A stretch of 64,000 nt of DNA, taken from contig NZ_LFND01000001.1 of NCBI RefSeq assembly GCF_001045465.1, positions 186,001 to 250,000 of the forward strand, given 5' to 3'. Origin of the DNA: Chryseobacterium angstadtii (GTDB lineage: Bacteria; Bacteroidota; Bacteroidia; Flavobacteriales; Weeksellaceae). Positions 9,060-17,909 of this stretch are shown one piece after another; the stretch's first letter is position 1, and every line of letters starts with the position of its first letter. A program made the position numbers and the translations under genes. The notes under the pieces are model-generated. The model was given only the letters and a program-made list of their open reading frames with translations. It had not been told where the DNA came from and searched no databases.

Positions 9060-9974
9060 CTACTCTCTTACCAACGGCATTGTAGAACATCTCAGCAATC
9101 CTCCCATTTTAGAGATTTCTCTGTAAGGAATTTCTTCTACGGTCATTCCCCACTCGTTTCTCAGGTGGTTGTTCATTCTTGTGAAAGCTTTGTCCGAAAC
9201 AATTACTTCGGGAGAAATAGAGAAAATATTCGGGAACATTTCAAACATTTCTTCATCATTAAGATGGAAGCAGTTTTCTTCTCCGAAAATATCCACGATC
9301 AGGCGGTAGTCGCTTTCGTCTACAAATCCGTTTTTATAGATAAGACATTTATCTTTTCCTACCGGGTTGAATGTACAGTCAAGATGTAAGATTCCTTCAA
9401 AAGGAACTTTATCATTTTTCTTCAATTCAAGGTCGATAATTCTTTTCTTCGGAAAGTACTCTTTCAGAATTTCGATAGCGTATTCGTTGGTTCTTGCCGT
9501 TTTATAGTTTCTGTAGTCTTCACTGAAACAAGTTCCGATGAAAAGGAAATCGTCCCATACGATAATGTCTCCTCCTTCAATGTGTGCGGTTTCCGGAAGG
9601 TTGATAATTTTTCTCCAGGCTACCTTTTCAAAAACTTTTTTATAGGCATCCTGTTCATCCGCTCTGTCTGCTATTACGTTTGAGATGATCATTTTATCGT
9701 CAATCACAAAAGCTACATCTCTTGAAAAAACCTGGTTGTAATCTTTGATAATGCTGGGACGCAATACCTCTACATCATATTTTTTAAGTACTGCTTCAAA
9801 AGCATTCATTTCATTGATGATATCCTCTTCTTTAGGATACATATTGTTTTCGATAGAGTAATATGACTTGGCGTCATAGCTCTCTTCCAGTGTGGGAATG
9901 CCTCCCATTGAATTAGGCTGGCCTAGAACTACTGATTTCAGCCTGCCCGTTTCGTTTTTAATGTTTAGTCTCAT
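9060..9974 (-). CDS. Dimethylarginine dimethylaminohydrolase / arginine deiminase-like protein
   Basis: A 304-residue cytoplasmic enzyme of the penteines. Expected active-site groups are present: FSRD at 83-86, the HIEGGD motif at 131-136, HLDC at 197-200 and the nucleophile Cys296 in LLRCST near the C-terminus. Family members remove the guanidine-derived amine from arginine or methylated arginines to give citrulline. If so, the product would feed the adjacent CtlX-type enzyme, which is my inference from neighbourhood. It is preceded on the minus strand by TATATTTG at 9994-10001. The true substrate could also be agmatine or a modified arginine. Confidence 0.8.
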   Translation of the reverse strand: MRLNIKNETGRLKSVVLGQPNSMGGIPTLEESYDAKSYYSIENNMYPKEEDIINEMNAFEAVLKKYDVEVLRPSIIKDYNQVFSRDVAFVIDDKMIISNVIADRADEQDAYKKVFEKVAWRKIINLPETAHIEGGDIIVWDDFLFIGTCFSEDYRNYKTARTNEYAIEILKEYFPKKRIIDLELKKNDKVPFEGILHLDCTFNPVGKDKCLIYKNGFVDESDYRLIVDIFGEENCFHLNDEEMFEMFPNIFSISPEVIVSDKAFTRMNNHLRNEWGMTVEEIPYREISKMGGLLRCSTMPLVRE

Positions 9975-9993
9975 AAAGATTTATGCAATACTA

Positions 9994-10001
9994 CAAATAT
10001 A
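9994..10001 (-). promoter_or_regulatory. Promoter -7 box of the DDAH-like gene
   Basis: The minus strand reads TATATTTG, an exact TAnnTTTG, 19 bp before the start codon. Confidence 0.45.
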
Positions 10002-10140
10002 AGTAAAGGTCTCTACCTAGAAAACTTTTGAATTGCTTTATCCTTATAATTTTGTCCGATTTTCCGGTTACTCTAAGGAAGGTTTTATTTACAGGTATTT
10101 TATCCGCATAATGCAATAAATACAGAAAATACCACCATGT

Positions 10141-10203
10141 GATACTCACTTACAATTTGGGGGTACGCGCTTATAACTGAGAGGTGCGCACTTACTTGAT
10201 ATC
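10141..10203 (+). promoter_or_regulatory. Three direct repeats with an exact 21-bp period (candidate activator site)
   Basis: Units begin at 10141, 10162 and 10183 and share the 13-bp core GGTACGCACTTAC with two, two and one mismatches. The invariant CTTA parts start at 10149, 10170 and 10191. A 21-bp period is two helical turns and matches the site spacing used by LytTR-type response regulators; the assignment to that family is inference. The last core ends 33 bp before a -7 box. Confidence 0.6.
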
Positions 10204-10228
10204 ACTAGCTTTATTTTCCTGCCGCCCC

Positions 10229-10236
10229 TACATTTG
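10229..10236 (+). promoter_or_regulatory. Promoter -7 box downstream of the 21-bp repeats
   Basis: TACATTTG fits TAnnTTTG exactly, 26 bp before the start codon. No good -33 TTTG is present at 19-21 bp upstream, consistent with activator dependence. Confidence 0.55.
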
Positions 10237-10262
10237 CTGTACAAATTTTAAATCTTATTATT

Positions 10263-10760
10263 ATGAAGAAAAATCTTATCTTTTTATTAACTGTTTTATT
10301 GACATTAGTATCAGTAACCAGCTTATTTGCACAGAATTCTTTTAGTGTGAAATACATTGCACAATCAGGTTTTGGTGCTCCTCCGCCTGAATTAATAAGA
10401 GTAGAAGCGGATTATGACCGTCATAACCACATTATTTCTCCTCCTAACAGTTCTACCCAGACAACACCTATTCTTGAAAGCAAGCATATTGTCAACGGAA
10501 CAACAGTCACTTATCTTACTGCTCCGACTCCAAGTCCGAACAAAGCTCAGACATTTGAACTGTTTCATTTAAAGGTGATATGGACTGCTTATGACAATGG
10601 GGTTCCTTTTTCAAGAGTGTATACCTTCAATGGTGGACAAATAATAGCTGCCAATGGTGGTACTGAAATAAATGAACTAATACCACAAGCCAGAATACGC
10701 TTAAAAGCAATTCATTCAGGTACTCATGTACTTTATCAAATCACTCTCCAAACCTTTTAA
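10263..10760 (+). CDS. Small secreted protein of unknown function
   Basis: I do not recognise a family. The product has 165 residues with a clear Sec signal peptide (MKKNLIFLLTVLLTL... ending LFAQ, 1-24). The mature part of about 141 residues is rich in Ser, Thr, Pro and Ile with alternating hydrophobic residues, suggesting a beta-structured domain, and has no cysteine. There is no lipobox and no membrane segment. The gene stands alone between a 21-bp repeat array with a -7 box upstream and a hairpin terminator downstream, so it looks like a dedicated, tightly regulated unit. Its spacing from divergent and downstream genes gives no functional clue. Confidence 0.75.
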   Translation: MKKNLIFLLTVLLTLVSVTSLFAQNSFSVKYIAQSGFGAPPPELIRVEADYDRHNHIISPPNSSTQTTPILESKHIVNGTTVTYLTAPTPSPNKAQTFELFHLKVIWTAYDNGVPFSRVYTFNGGQIIAANGGTEINELIPQARIRLKAIHSGTHVLYQITLQTF

Positions 10761-10791
10761 GCAAGTCAGTCAGTATTCGTAACAAAATAAT

Positions 10792-10823
10792 AAACTCTGT
10801 TTTTAAAAACAGGGTTTGTTTTT
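10792..10823 (+). terminator. Terminator after the small secreted protein gene
   Basis: AAACTCTGTTTTT / AAAAACAGGGTTT (one G-T pair) followed by TGTTTTTTAT on the + strand. Confidence 0.8.
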
Positions 10824-10898
10824 TATACTTCCAACGAAAAAACGCTGTCTGCTATTGATCTACAACCTTCTATTTTCCATCTACATACAAACATAATT

Positions 10899-10932
10899 TT
10901 TGATTATAATTAAAAATAAATTCCTATATTAG
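10899..10932 (+). promoter_or_regulatory. Candidate promoter of the cysteine-rich peptide gene
   Basis: TTTG at 10899-10902 and TATATTAG at 10925-10932 are 22 bp apart. The -7 box differs from TAnnTTTG at one position. About 60 bp of leader would precede the start codon. Confidence 0.4.
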
Positions 10933-10993
10933 TGATATAATTCCAGCTGAATTATAATTTAAAACTTAACTATTAACACCAAAAATCAAAATC

Positions 10994-11155
10994 ATGAACA
11001 AGAAAAATCCAGTGCTGAAAAACGCACAAAAATTAGGAAGAAACGAGCAAAAATTAATCACAGGAGGAGGGATCAACAGACCTAGATACTGCTGTGAATG
11101 GAATGACGACGGAAGCTGCAGAATCTGGACTTGCGGAAACTGCGTTTGCCCATAA
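10994..11155 (+). CDS. Double-glycine-leader cysteine-rich peptide (bacteriocin-like precursor)
   Basis: A 53-residue open frame below common length cut-offs. Residues 1-24 look like a leader: LGRNEQKLITGG resembles the class-II 'L-x-x-x-E-L-x-x-I-x-GG' leaders cut by peptidase-containing ABC exporters. The putative core of about 28 residues (after GG at 24-25) carries six cysteines at 33, 34, 42, 47, 50 and 52, plus Trp36 and Trp45. Short GG-leader genes annotated 'bacteriocin-like' are common in Chryseobacterium, and this fits them. It has its own candidate promoter and terminator and no modification or export genes beside it. Whether it is an antimicrobial, a signal or a modified peptide is unknown. 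Confidence 0.7.
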   Translation: MNKKNPVLKNAQKLGRNEQKLITGGGINRPRYCCEWNDDGSCRIWTCGNCVCP

Positions 11156-11167
11156 TCAAAATTTATA

Positions 11168-11193
11168 AACCTGCTTATCACAAGCAGGTTTTC
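11168..11193 (+). terminator. Terminator after the cysteine-rich peptide gene
   Basis: AACCTGCTT atcac AAGCAGGTT followed by TTCTTTTT on the + strand, 14 bp after the stop codon. The convergent receptor gene ends just beyond it and may share it. Confidence 0.85.
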
Positions 11194-11205
11194 TTTTTAT
11201 CTGTT

Positions 11206-13566
11206 TTATCTGGTTCTGTTTTCTTCTTCTGTTTTCTGGGTTTCTCTAACCTGATATTTTGAGCTTCCAAAACTGTAACCCACCGAAACAATCAAACGGC
11301 TGCTGTCCCACCAATGGGTAAAACGATTGTCCATAATCTGTTTATGTCTGAATTCCAGCCGCTGGTCATAAGAATCAAAAATATTATTGTAACTGATCTT
11401 TGTATTAAGTGTATTGTTAAACCATGACTTCTGTACAGACAGATCAACGGTATATCTTGGTTTTATAATATACAGGCTGTTTCCGGTTTTGGATTCGTAT
11501 TGGGCAAAGAGATTCACGGTATATCCTTTTGGTAAAGAAAAAACCTGATTCGTTCTGAGCTCGTAATTATATACTTTTAAAGCAAAAACCTCATTAAGAT
11601 AAGGCCGGAACTCATCATTATAATATCCGGAAATCTGGTTCGTCATATTCCACCATTTTGTAATTCTAACGGGGAAACTGGTTTCTATGGAAGCAAATTT
11701 CCGATATGGAAGATTGGTTCCCAGATATTCCAGAACATTGGTAACGGGATTGTAGAGCGGATAGCGTACCATTACATCTTTTTCTTTTCCAACCGTAAAG
11801 TTTGTCACCCAGTTTTTATACCGGTAAGTAAGTTTAATCTGACTGGTCAACGAAGGTTGCAGATAAGGATTCCCTATCCAGTAGTTCAGAGGGCTGAAAT
11901 AAAACCTGAACGGATTGAGCTGTGAAAATACCGGTCTGGTCATCTTTCTGCTGTAAGAAAGTGACAATTCATTGGATTTATTGAAAGTATACGTTGCCCC
12001 TGCGGACGGCAGCCATTTCAGATAATTTCTTGAAACTATTGAATCATTGGTGATAGCATTAGAAACGCTCTCTGTATTTTCAATTCTAAGCCCTGAATTG
12101 ATCAGAAGTTTTCCCAACTTTTGTCTGTACGAAATATATCCCGCCCCTATTTTTTCTCTATACGAAAACCTGTTGCTTCGTCCCGGATCAAATACAAAAC
12201 TGTTATTTACTGACAATGTATCGTAACGGATGTTATTATTGGTGTTTGAGTGGCTGTATTTTATTCCCGCTTCAAAATCTGCATTATTTATTTTTTGGGA
12301 GATATCAATCTGGGCAGTCTGGATATCAATTTTATTAACAAGATCGGATTTCCAGTAAGACAGAAGTTGAGAAGTCGGCTTATCTCTATTGATAAAATCA
12401 TCTGTCTGCATATTTTTCACGGAAAGATAGTTTCCTAAAAAGTTAAGCTTAAAACCTTTATTTTGGAAGGAATAATCAGCGACGATACCATAATTCTGCT
12501 GGGAATAATCTGTCGGGTTATCGCTTTCGGTATTAAAAACAAGCTGGGATTCATCTTTATTGACGGTGTAAAGTGAGCCTGAACGGGTCCGGTCGATATT
12601 TCTGAAACTTCCTCTCAAGCCAACTCCCAATCTGTTTTTATCATTAATTCTGAAATCAGCTCCCGCCTGAATGTTGTATACTTTTCCTTCATCTTCCTGA
12701 TAGGTACTGGTCCGCATCACATTGGTATTGGCCAGTTTTTGTAAGGCGTTATAGCGATAAGTGGAAATTCCGTTATTGTAGCTGGTTTGAAGACTGTACG
12801 CTATTTTTTCTGTATTATAGGAAAGATTTAAAGCATTTTCCCGATACGTGAATTTATTGAAATAAGCATTTCCGTTATAGTTTCCTTTCCAGCCGAGATT
12901 TCCGTTTCTTTTGAGTCTGATATCAATAATTCCTTTAAACTCGGCATCATATTTCGAAGAAGGATTGGTATTCACTTCAATGGATTCTACCATTTCCGGT
13001 GACAGTGAACGAAGATAGGCCTGCAACTCCTGACTGCTCATTGTAATGGGTTTACCATCAATAAAAACAGCCGGTGCAATTCTTCCACCAATAAAAATTC
13101 CGCCTTCCTGATCTACAGTTACCCCGGGAGTTTTCCTTAAAACCTCAAAAAGATTAGCAGATGTTTTGAAATCTTTATTCCCGGAAACACTCATTACCAT
13201 GTTTCCGTCATTGAGTCTGATATTTCTGGCTGATGAGCGGATCACAACTTCTGAGATACTTGCTGCTTCCGGTTTTAACTCAATCAGCAAAGGATCTTCG
13301 GCTTTATCCAATGTTTTGGCTTCAAAACCTTTTTTCTGAATGATAAGATAAGTATCTGCCGTATTGTTGTTGAGTTGGAAAAATCCTGTGGAATCTGTCG
13401 ATGTTTTTAAAATCAAACGTTGGTCTGATTTATTTAACAGAGAAATTTCAGCATTAAAAACTGCTGTCTTCGTTTCCGCATCCAATACTTTTCCTTTTAA
13501 TGCTTCCTGAGCTTTTGCAAAATAGAGAGATAGGAGCAACAGGAAAATCCATAATCTGGTCGTCAT
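11206..13566 (-). CDS. Outer-membrane beta-barrel receptor (Omp_b-brl_3 type) with regulatory-like N-domain
   Basis: A 786-residue receptor. The signal peptide covers 1-19 (ending AKAQ). Residues about 20-100 form a carboxypeptidase-regulatory-like domain (LKGKVLDAETKTAVFNAEI). The plug at about 105-220 includes FEVLRKTPGVTVDQEGG, PAVFIDGKP and VESIEVNTNPSSKYDAEF, hallmarks of the family that includes the gene at 126-2432. The remainder is barrel with LSYSRKMTRPVFSQLNPF, a typical strand pair. The gene is preceded by TACTTTTG at 13588-13595, and the next gene upstream on the same strand encodes a membrane-bound AraC regulator, which probably controls it. The ligand is unknown. Confidence 0.86.
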   Translation of the reverse strand: MTTRLWIFLLLLSLYFAKAQEALKGKVLDAETKTAVFNAEISLLNKSDQRLILKTSTDSTGFFQLNNNTADTYLIIQKKGFEAKTLDKAEDPLLIELKPEAASISEVVIRSSARNIRLNDGNMVMSVSGNKDFKTSANLFEVLRKTPGVTVDQEGGIFIGGRIAPAVFIDGKPITMSSQELQAYLRSLSPEMVESIEVNTNPSSKYDAEFKGIIDIRLKRNGNLGWKGNYNGNAYFNKFTYRENALNLSYNTEKIAYSLQTSYNNGISTYRYNALQKLANTNVMRTSTYQEDEGKVYNIQAGADFRINDKNRLGVGLRGSFRNIDRTRSGSLYTVNKDESQLVFNTESDNPTDYSQQNYGIVADYSFQNKGFKLNFLGNYLSVKNMQTDDFINRDKPTSQLLSYWKSDLVNKIDIQTAQIDISQKINNADFEAGIKYSHSNTNNNIRYDTLSVNNSFVFDPGRSNRFSYREKIGAGYISYRQKLGKLLINSGLRIENTESVSNAITNDSIVSRNYLKWLPSAGATYTFNKSNELSLSYSRKMTRPVFSQLNPFRFYFSPLNYWIGNPYLQPSLTSQIKLTYRYKNWVTNFTVGKEKDVMVRYPLYNPVTNVLEYLGTNLPYRKFASIETSFPVRITKWWNMTNQISGYYNDEFRPYLNEVFALKVYNYELRTNQVFSLPKGYTVNLFAQYESKTGNSLYIIKPRYTVDLSVQKSWFNNTLNTKISYNNIFDSYDQRLEFRHKQIMDNRFTHWWDSSRLIVSVGYSFGSSKYQVRETQKTEEENRTR

Positions 13567-13587
13567 AAATTGTTTATTTTATGAAAC

Positions 13588-13595
13588 CAAAAGTA
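13588..13595 (-). promoter_or_regulatory. Promoter -7 box of the 11206-13566 receptor
   Basis: The minus strand reads TACTTTTG, an exact TAnnTTTG, 21 bp before the start. No -33 TTTG is found at normal spacing, so an activator may be needed. Confidence 0.5.
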
Positions 13596-13646
13596 GACGG
13601 ATGCCGGAAAAATCAGGTTTTGAAATTGAAATTCCGCAGTACGAAA

Positions 13647-14708
13647 TTATAATTCTGAACTCTGCAACCTCGCCTCAGAAGGGCTTTGCGCCTGTCTGTA
13701 TAAAAGAGGGGTGGTATTTTTAATTTTTTTGAATGTAGAAAAGAAAGTGGATTTAGAATTAAATCCTACTTCATAACCGATCTCTTCAATCTTGAGGAAA
13801 GAGCCTTTTTCAATTTTTTCACAGGCTTCATCAATCCTGTATTCATTGATACAGGTTGCAAAACTTTTACCGAGATTATCATTCAACAGTTGGGAAAGCT
13901 GATGGGTAGACATATTCATTTTTGCCGCGAGATCACTTAATTTAAGATTCGGATTTTTGTATAATTCTTCGGAGTTCATAAGCTGTTCAAGTTTTAAAAC
14001 AAAATTGTCTGCTATTTCTCCTGCAATTTTTTTATTGGTGTATTTCGGAGTTTCTTTTACTGAATTCTGAGAATTCTTTTTGCTAAATAGTATTAAAAAG
14101 TTGGCATACAACACAAATGAGAAGACAAGACTTCCCCCTGCGCAGTAAATCTGTATCCAGCCCGTAGAAATTAACTGATAAGACAGGAATATAATGACAT
14201 TGCTGATGAGTACCGGAAGGATAACCTGATTCGGATTTCTTGCCCTCTGTTTTGAAAATACATAATACTGATATACGGAAAGCAAAACAAATATTGACCA
14301 AACGGTATAAATAAAGGTCCCGAAATATCTGTCCCAGGTCACCGGAAAGAATAAATACACCAATCCTACAGTTCCAAGAAATAAGGTGAGAACACCAAAA
14401 GAAGTACGACATTGTTTTAAATCAAATTCTTCCTGCTGAAATGATGATCTGATATAGTAATACAAAGCCGGTCCTGTAAAAAATAATGCCGACATTCCGA
14501 GGGAAGGAATAATTCGTGCCCAATCCGGATAAAAATACATACCAACCGATATCCCGACTCTGATGCTCAGAGTCAATAGAATTAAGCCCAAAAAGAAATC
14601 CGGGATGTACTTCAATTTTCTGACAAACAGAAGATAAATCCCAAGCAGAAGCCCATTAAAAACTCCTATGGCACTGAAAAAAAATAGCATCTGTTCTCCG
14701 AAAGTCAT
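13647..14708 (-). CDS. Membrane-anchored AraC-family transcriptional regulator
   Basis: A 353-residue protein. Residues 1-215 hold about seven hydrophobic segments (for example VFNGLLLGIYLLFV, FFLGLILLTLSI, LVFSFVLYANFLILF). Residues about 245-345 form an AraC-type double helix-turn-helix: LKLSDLAAKMNMSTHQLSQLLN is near the first helix pair, and EEIGYEVGFNSKSTFFSTFKK carries the conserved second motif. It is thus a one-component sensor that may bind DNA while in the inner membrane. It is 80 bp upstream of a receptor gene on the same strand, so local control of that receptor is likely but not shown. Confidence 0.85.
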   Translation of the reverse strand: MTFGEQMLFFFSAIGVFNGLLLGIYLLFVRKLKYIPDFFLGLILLTLSIRVGISVGMYFYPDWARIIPSLGMSALFFTGPALYYYIRSSFQQEEFDLKQCRTSFGVLTLFLGTVGLVYLFFPVTWDRYFGTFIYTVWSIFVLLSVYQYYVFSKQRARNPNQVILPVLISNVIIFLSYQLISTGWIQIYCAGGSLVFSFVLYANFLILFSKKNSQNSVKETPKYTNKKIAGEIADNFVLKLEQLMNSEELYKNPNLKLSDLAAKMNMSTHQLSQLLNDNLGKSFATCINEYRIDEACEKIEKGSFLKIEEIGYEVGFNSKSTFFSTFKKIKNTTPLLYRQAQSPSEARLQSSEL

Positions 14709-14772
14709 TGTTATTGTTTTTTATTTTGATATAAGCTTATCAATAGTAGTTTCACTCATTATTACTGATGAT

Positions 14773-14845
14773 TTTCAATAGGAACGGACTTTAGTCCGTT
14801 CAATAAAAAACCTCATCATTTGGCTTTAGCCAAAATCTATTGAAA
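14773..14845. repeat. REPIN-like 73-bp element with 9-bp terminal inverted repeats
   Basis: The ends are TTTCAATAG (14773-14781) and CTATTGAAA (14837-14845), perfect inverted copies. Each end is followed inward by a short hairpin: AACGGAC-TT-TAGTCCGTT type at about 14783-14800 and TTTGGCTTTAGCCAAA at about 14819-14834. Two REP-like units in opposite orientation is the architecture called REPIN, mobilised by RAYT (IS200/IS605-like) enzymes in other bacteria. Confidence 0.65.
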
Positions 14846-14920
14846 CAGATCAACTTATGAGAGTAAATTTAATAAAATTATCAATTCTAATTTGATTAAA
14901 AATAAATAACCTGTAAAATA

Positions 14921-14950
14921 AAAAATCCCAAAGCAAGCTTTGGGATTTTA
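14921..14950 (-). terminator. Terminator of the citrate synthase gene
   Basis: On the minus strand AAAATCCCAAAGC / GCTTTGGGATTTTTT forms a strong hairpin with T-run, 19 bp past the stop codon. Confidence 0.9.
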
Positions 14951-14968
14951 GTTATGGTAAAACAGGGA

Positions 14969-16255
14969 TTATCTGTTTGTAATATCGATGTAATCTCTTT
15001 TCTGAGCACCTTGGTATACCTGTCTTGGTCTTCCGATCGGGTCTCCTTTGATTCTCATTTCTTTCCACTGAGAAATCCATCCCGGAAGTCTTCCCAATGC
15101 AAACATTACTGTAAACATTTCTGTAGGAATTCCTAAAGCTCTGTAGATGATACCAGAGTAGAAATCTACGTTTGGATATAGTTTTCTTTCTACGAAGTAT
15201 TCGTCTTCAAGCGCTACTTTTTCCAACTGCATTGCAATGTCAAGAGCTTTATCCTGAATACCTAATGCGTTAAGGATGTCATCAGCAGCTTTTTTAATGA
15301 TTTTCGCTCTTGGGTCGAAGTTTTTGTACACTCTGTGTCCAAAGCCCATTAGACGGAAGCTATCGTTTTTATCTTTAGCTTTTGCTACCCATTTGTTAAC
15401 GTCTCCACCATCTTTTTCAATTAATTCAAGCATTTCGATAACCGCCTGGTTTGCTCCTCCGTGAAGAGGGCCCCAAAGTGCAGAAACCCCTGCAGAAATA
15501 GAAGCAAAAAGACCTGTATGAGCAGAACCTACCATTCTTACTGTAGAAGTAGAACAGTTTTGCTCGTGGTCAGCATGCAGGATTAATAATTTATCTAAAG
15601 CTCCAACTACAACCGGATCGATTTCAAACTCCTGATTTGGCATTCTGAACGCCATTTTATAGAAGTTTTCTACATAGTTAAGGCTGTTATCTCCGTGGTT
15701 CAATGGTAAACCTAATGTTTTTCTGTAAGTCCATGCGCAAAGGTGAGAGAATTTAGCAATCATCAATTCTGCAGCATGATCCATTTCTTCTTTAGAGTTT
15801 ACGTTAACCGCTTTTGGATTGAAAGCAGTCAAAGCGGAAGTTAAAGAAGATAAAACTCCCATAGGGTGAGCAGAACGAGGGAAAGCATCGATGATTTTTT
15901 TCATCTCCTCTGCTACGAAGTTATATTTTTTAATATTGTTGTCGAAAGATACAAACTGATCCTGAGTAGGCAATTCACCGTGTAGTAAAAGATACATTAC
16001 CTCTGTGAAGTTAGATTTCTCAGCAATCTGTTCAATAGGATATCCTCTGTAGAATAGTTCTCCTTTATCTCCGTCTAAGTAAGTGATGTCGCTAAGAGTA
16101 GCTCCAGTGTTTTTGTACCCTAAATCCAGAGTGATTAAACCTGTCTGGTCTCTTAATTTTGAAATATCAATTCCTCTGTCTCCGATAGTACTGTCCACGA
16201 TTGGATATTCATATGAATTACCGTCGTAATTCAATATTACTTTGTTGTCTGACAT
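14969..16255 (-). CDS. gltA: Citrate synthase
   Basis: A 428-residue TCA-cycle enzyme that condenses acetyl-CoA and oxaloacetate. The length and N-terminal beta-rich domain (about 1-60) match the hexameric, NADH-sensitive type II enzymes. Conserved blocks are ITYLDGDKGELFYRGYPIE near 60-80, the active-site histidine region LHADHEQNCSTSTVR at about 230, GPLHGGANQAV near 270 (second catalytic histidine), GFGHRVYKNFDPRA near 315 and the catalytic aspartate in NVDFYSGIIYRALG near 370. Enolase lies just upstream on the same strand with an 86-bp gap holding a hairpin, so the two are probably separate units. Confidence 0.97.
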   Translation of the reverse strand: MSDNKVILNYDGNSYEYPIVDSTIGDRGIDISKLRDQTGLITLDLGYKNTGATLSDITYLDGDKGELFYRGYPIEQIAEKSNFTEVMYLLLHGELPTQDQFVSFDNNIKKYNFVAEEMKKIIDAFPRSAHPMGVLSSLTSALTAFNPKAVNVNSKEEMDHAAELMIAKFSHLCAWTYRKTLGLPLNHGDNSLNYVENFYKMAFRMPNQEFEIDPVVVGALDKLLILHADHEQNCSTSTVRMVGSAHTGLFASISAGVSALWGPLHGGANQAVIEMLELIEKDGGDVNKWVAKAKDKNDSFRLMGFGHRVYKNFDPRAKIIKKAADDILNALGIQDKALDIAMQLEKVALEDEYFVERKLYPNVDFYSGIIYRALGIPTEMFTVMFALGRLPGWISQWKEMRIKGDPIGRPRQVYQGAQKRDYIDITNR

Positions 16256-16274
16256 TATTTATTTATTTTGTTTC

Positions 16275-16306
16275 TAAATATACTACTAATTATAAAATAC
16301 GGCAAA
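16275..16306 (-). promoter_or_regulatory. Candidate promoter of gltA
   Basis: On the minus strand TTTG (16303-16306) is 20 bp from TATATTTA (16275-16282), one mismatch from TAnnTTTG. The -33 part overlaps the hairpin that follows eno. Confidence 0.4.
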
Positions 16307-16327
16307 CAAAAATTATCGCTTGCCGTT
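16291..16327 (-). terminator. Hairpin after eno (probable terminator)
   Basis: ACGGCAA (16299-16305) pairs with TTGCCGT (16320-16326), followed on the minus strand by ATTTTATA. The T-run is short, so some read-through into gltA is possible. Confidence 0.5.
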
Positions 16328-16341
16328 ATTTATAAATTCAA

Positions 16342-17679
<1,338 letters not shown>

Positions 17680-17699
17680 TTAATAATTATACTTGATCA

Positions 17700-17707
17700 C
17701 AAATTTA
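17700..17707 (-). promoter_or_regulatory. Promoter -7 box of eno
   Basis: The minus strand reads TAAATTTG, an exact TAnnTTTG, 65 bp before the start codon. The -33 element is not clear. Confidence 0.45.
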
Positions 17708-17756
17708 ATGAAAAATCTAACCTAATAAAAAAAGTAGGCCTTAATATTTGGTAATA

Positions 17757-17791
17757 ATTCAAAAATTCTCCAATCTTATTGACTGGAGAAT
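17757..17791 (-). terminator. Terminator of the protease / signalling unit
   Basis: On the minus strand ATTCTCCA and TTGGAGAAT form a hairpin followed by TTTTTGAATT. It lies about 120 bp past the protease stop codon. Confidence 0.6.
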
Positions 17792-17909
17792 AGGCATGAA
17801 ATAATTATGTTAATTTCTGTATGTTTATTGATCTCTGAAATCTTCAGAAAAGATGGATTTAGCAAAAGAATAATTCGGCCATCAGAGTACTAAAAAATGT
17901 TCAATACGG

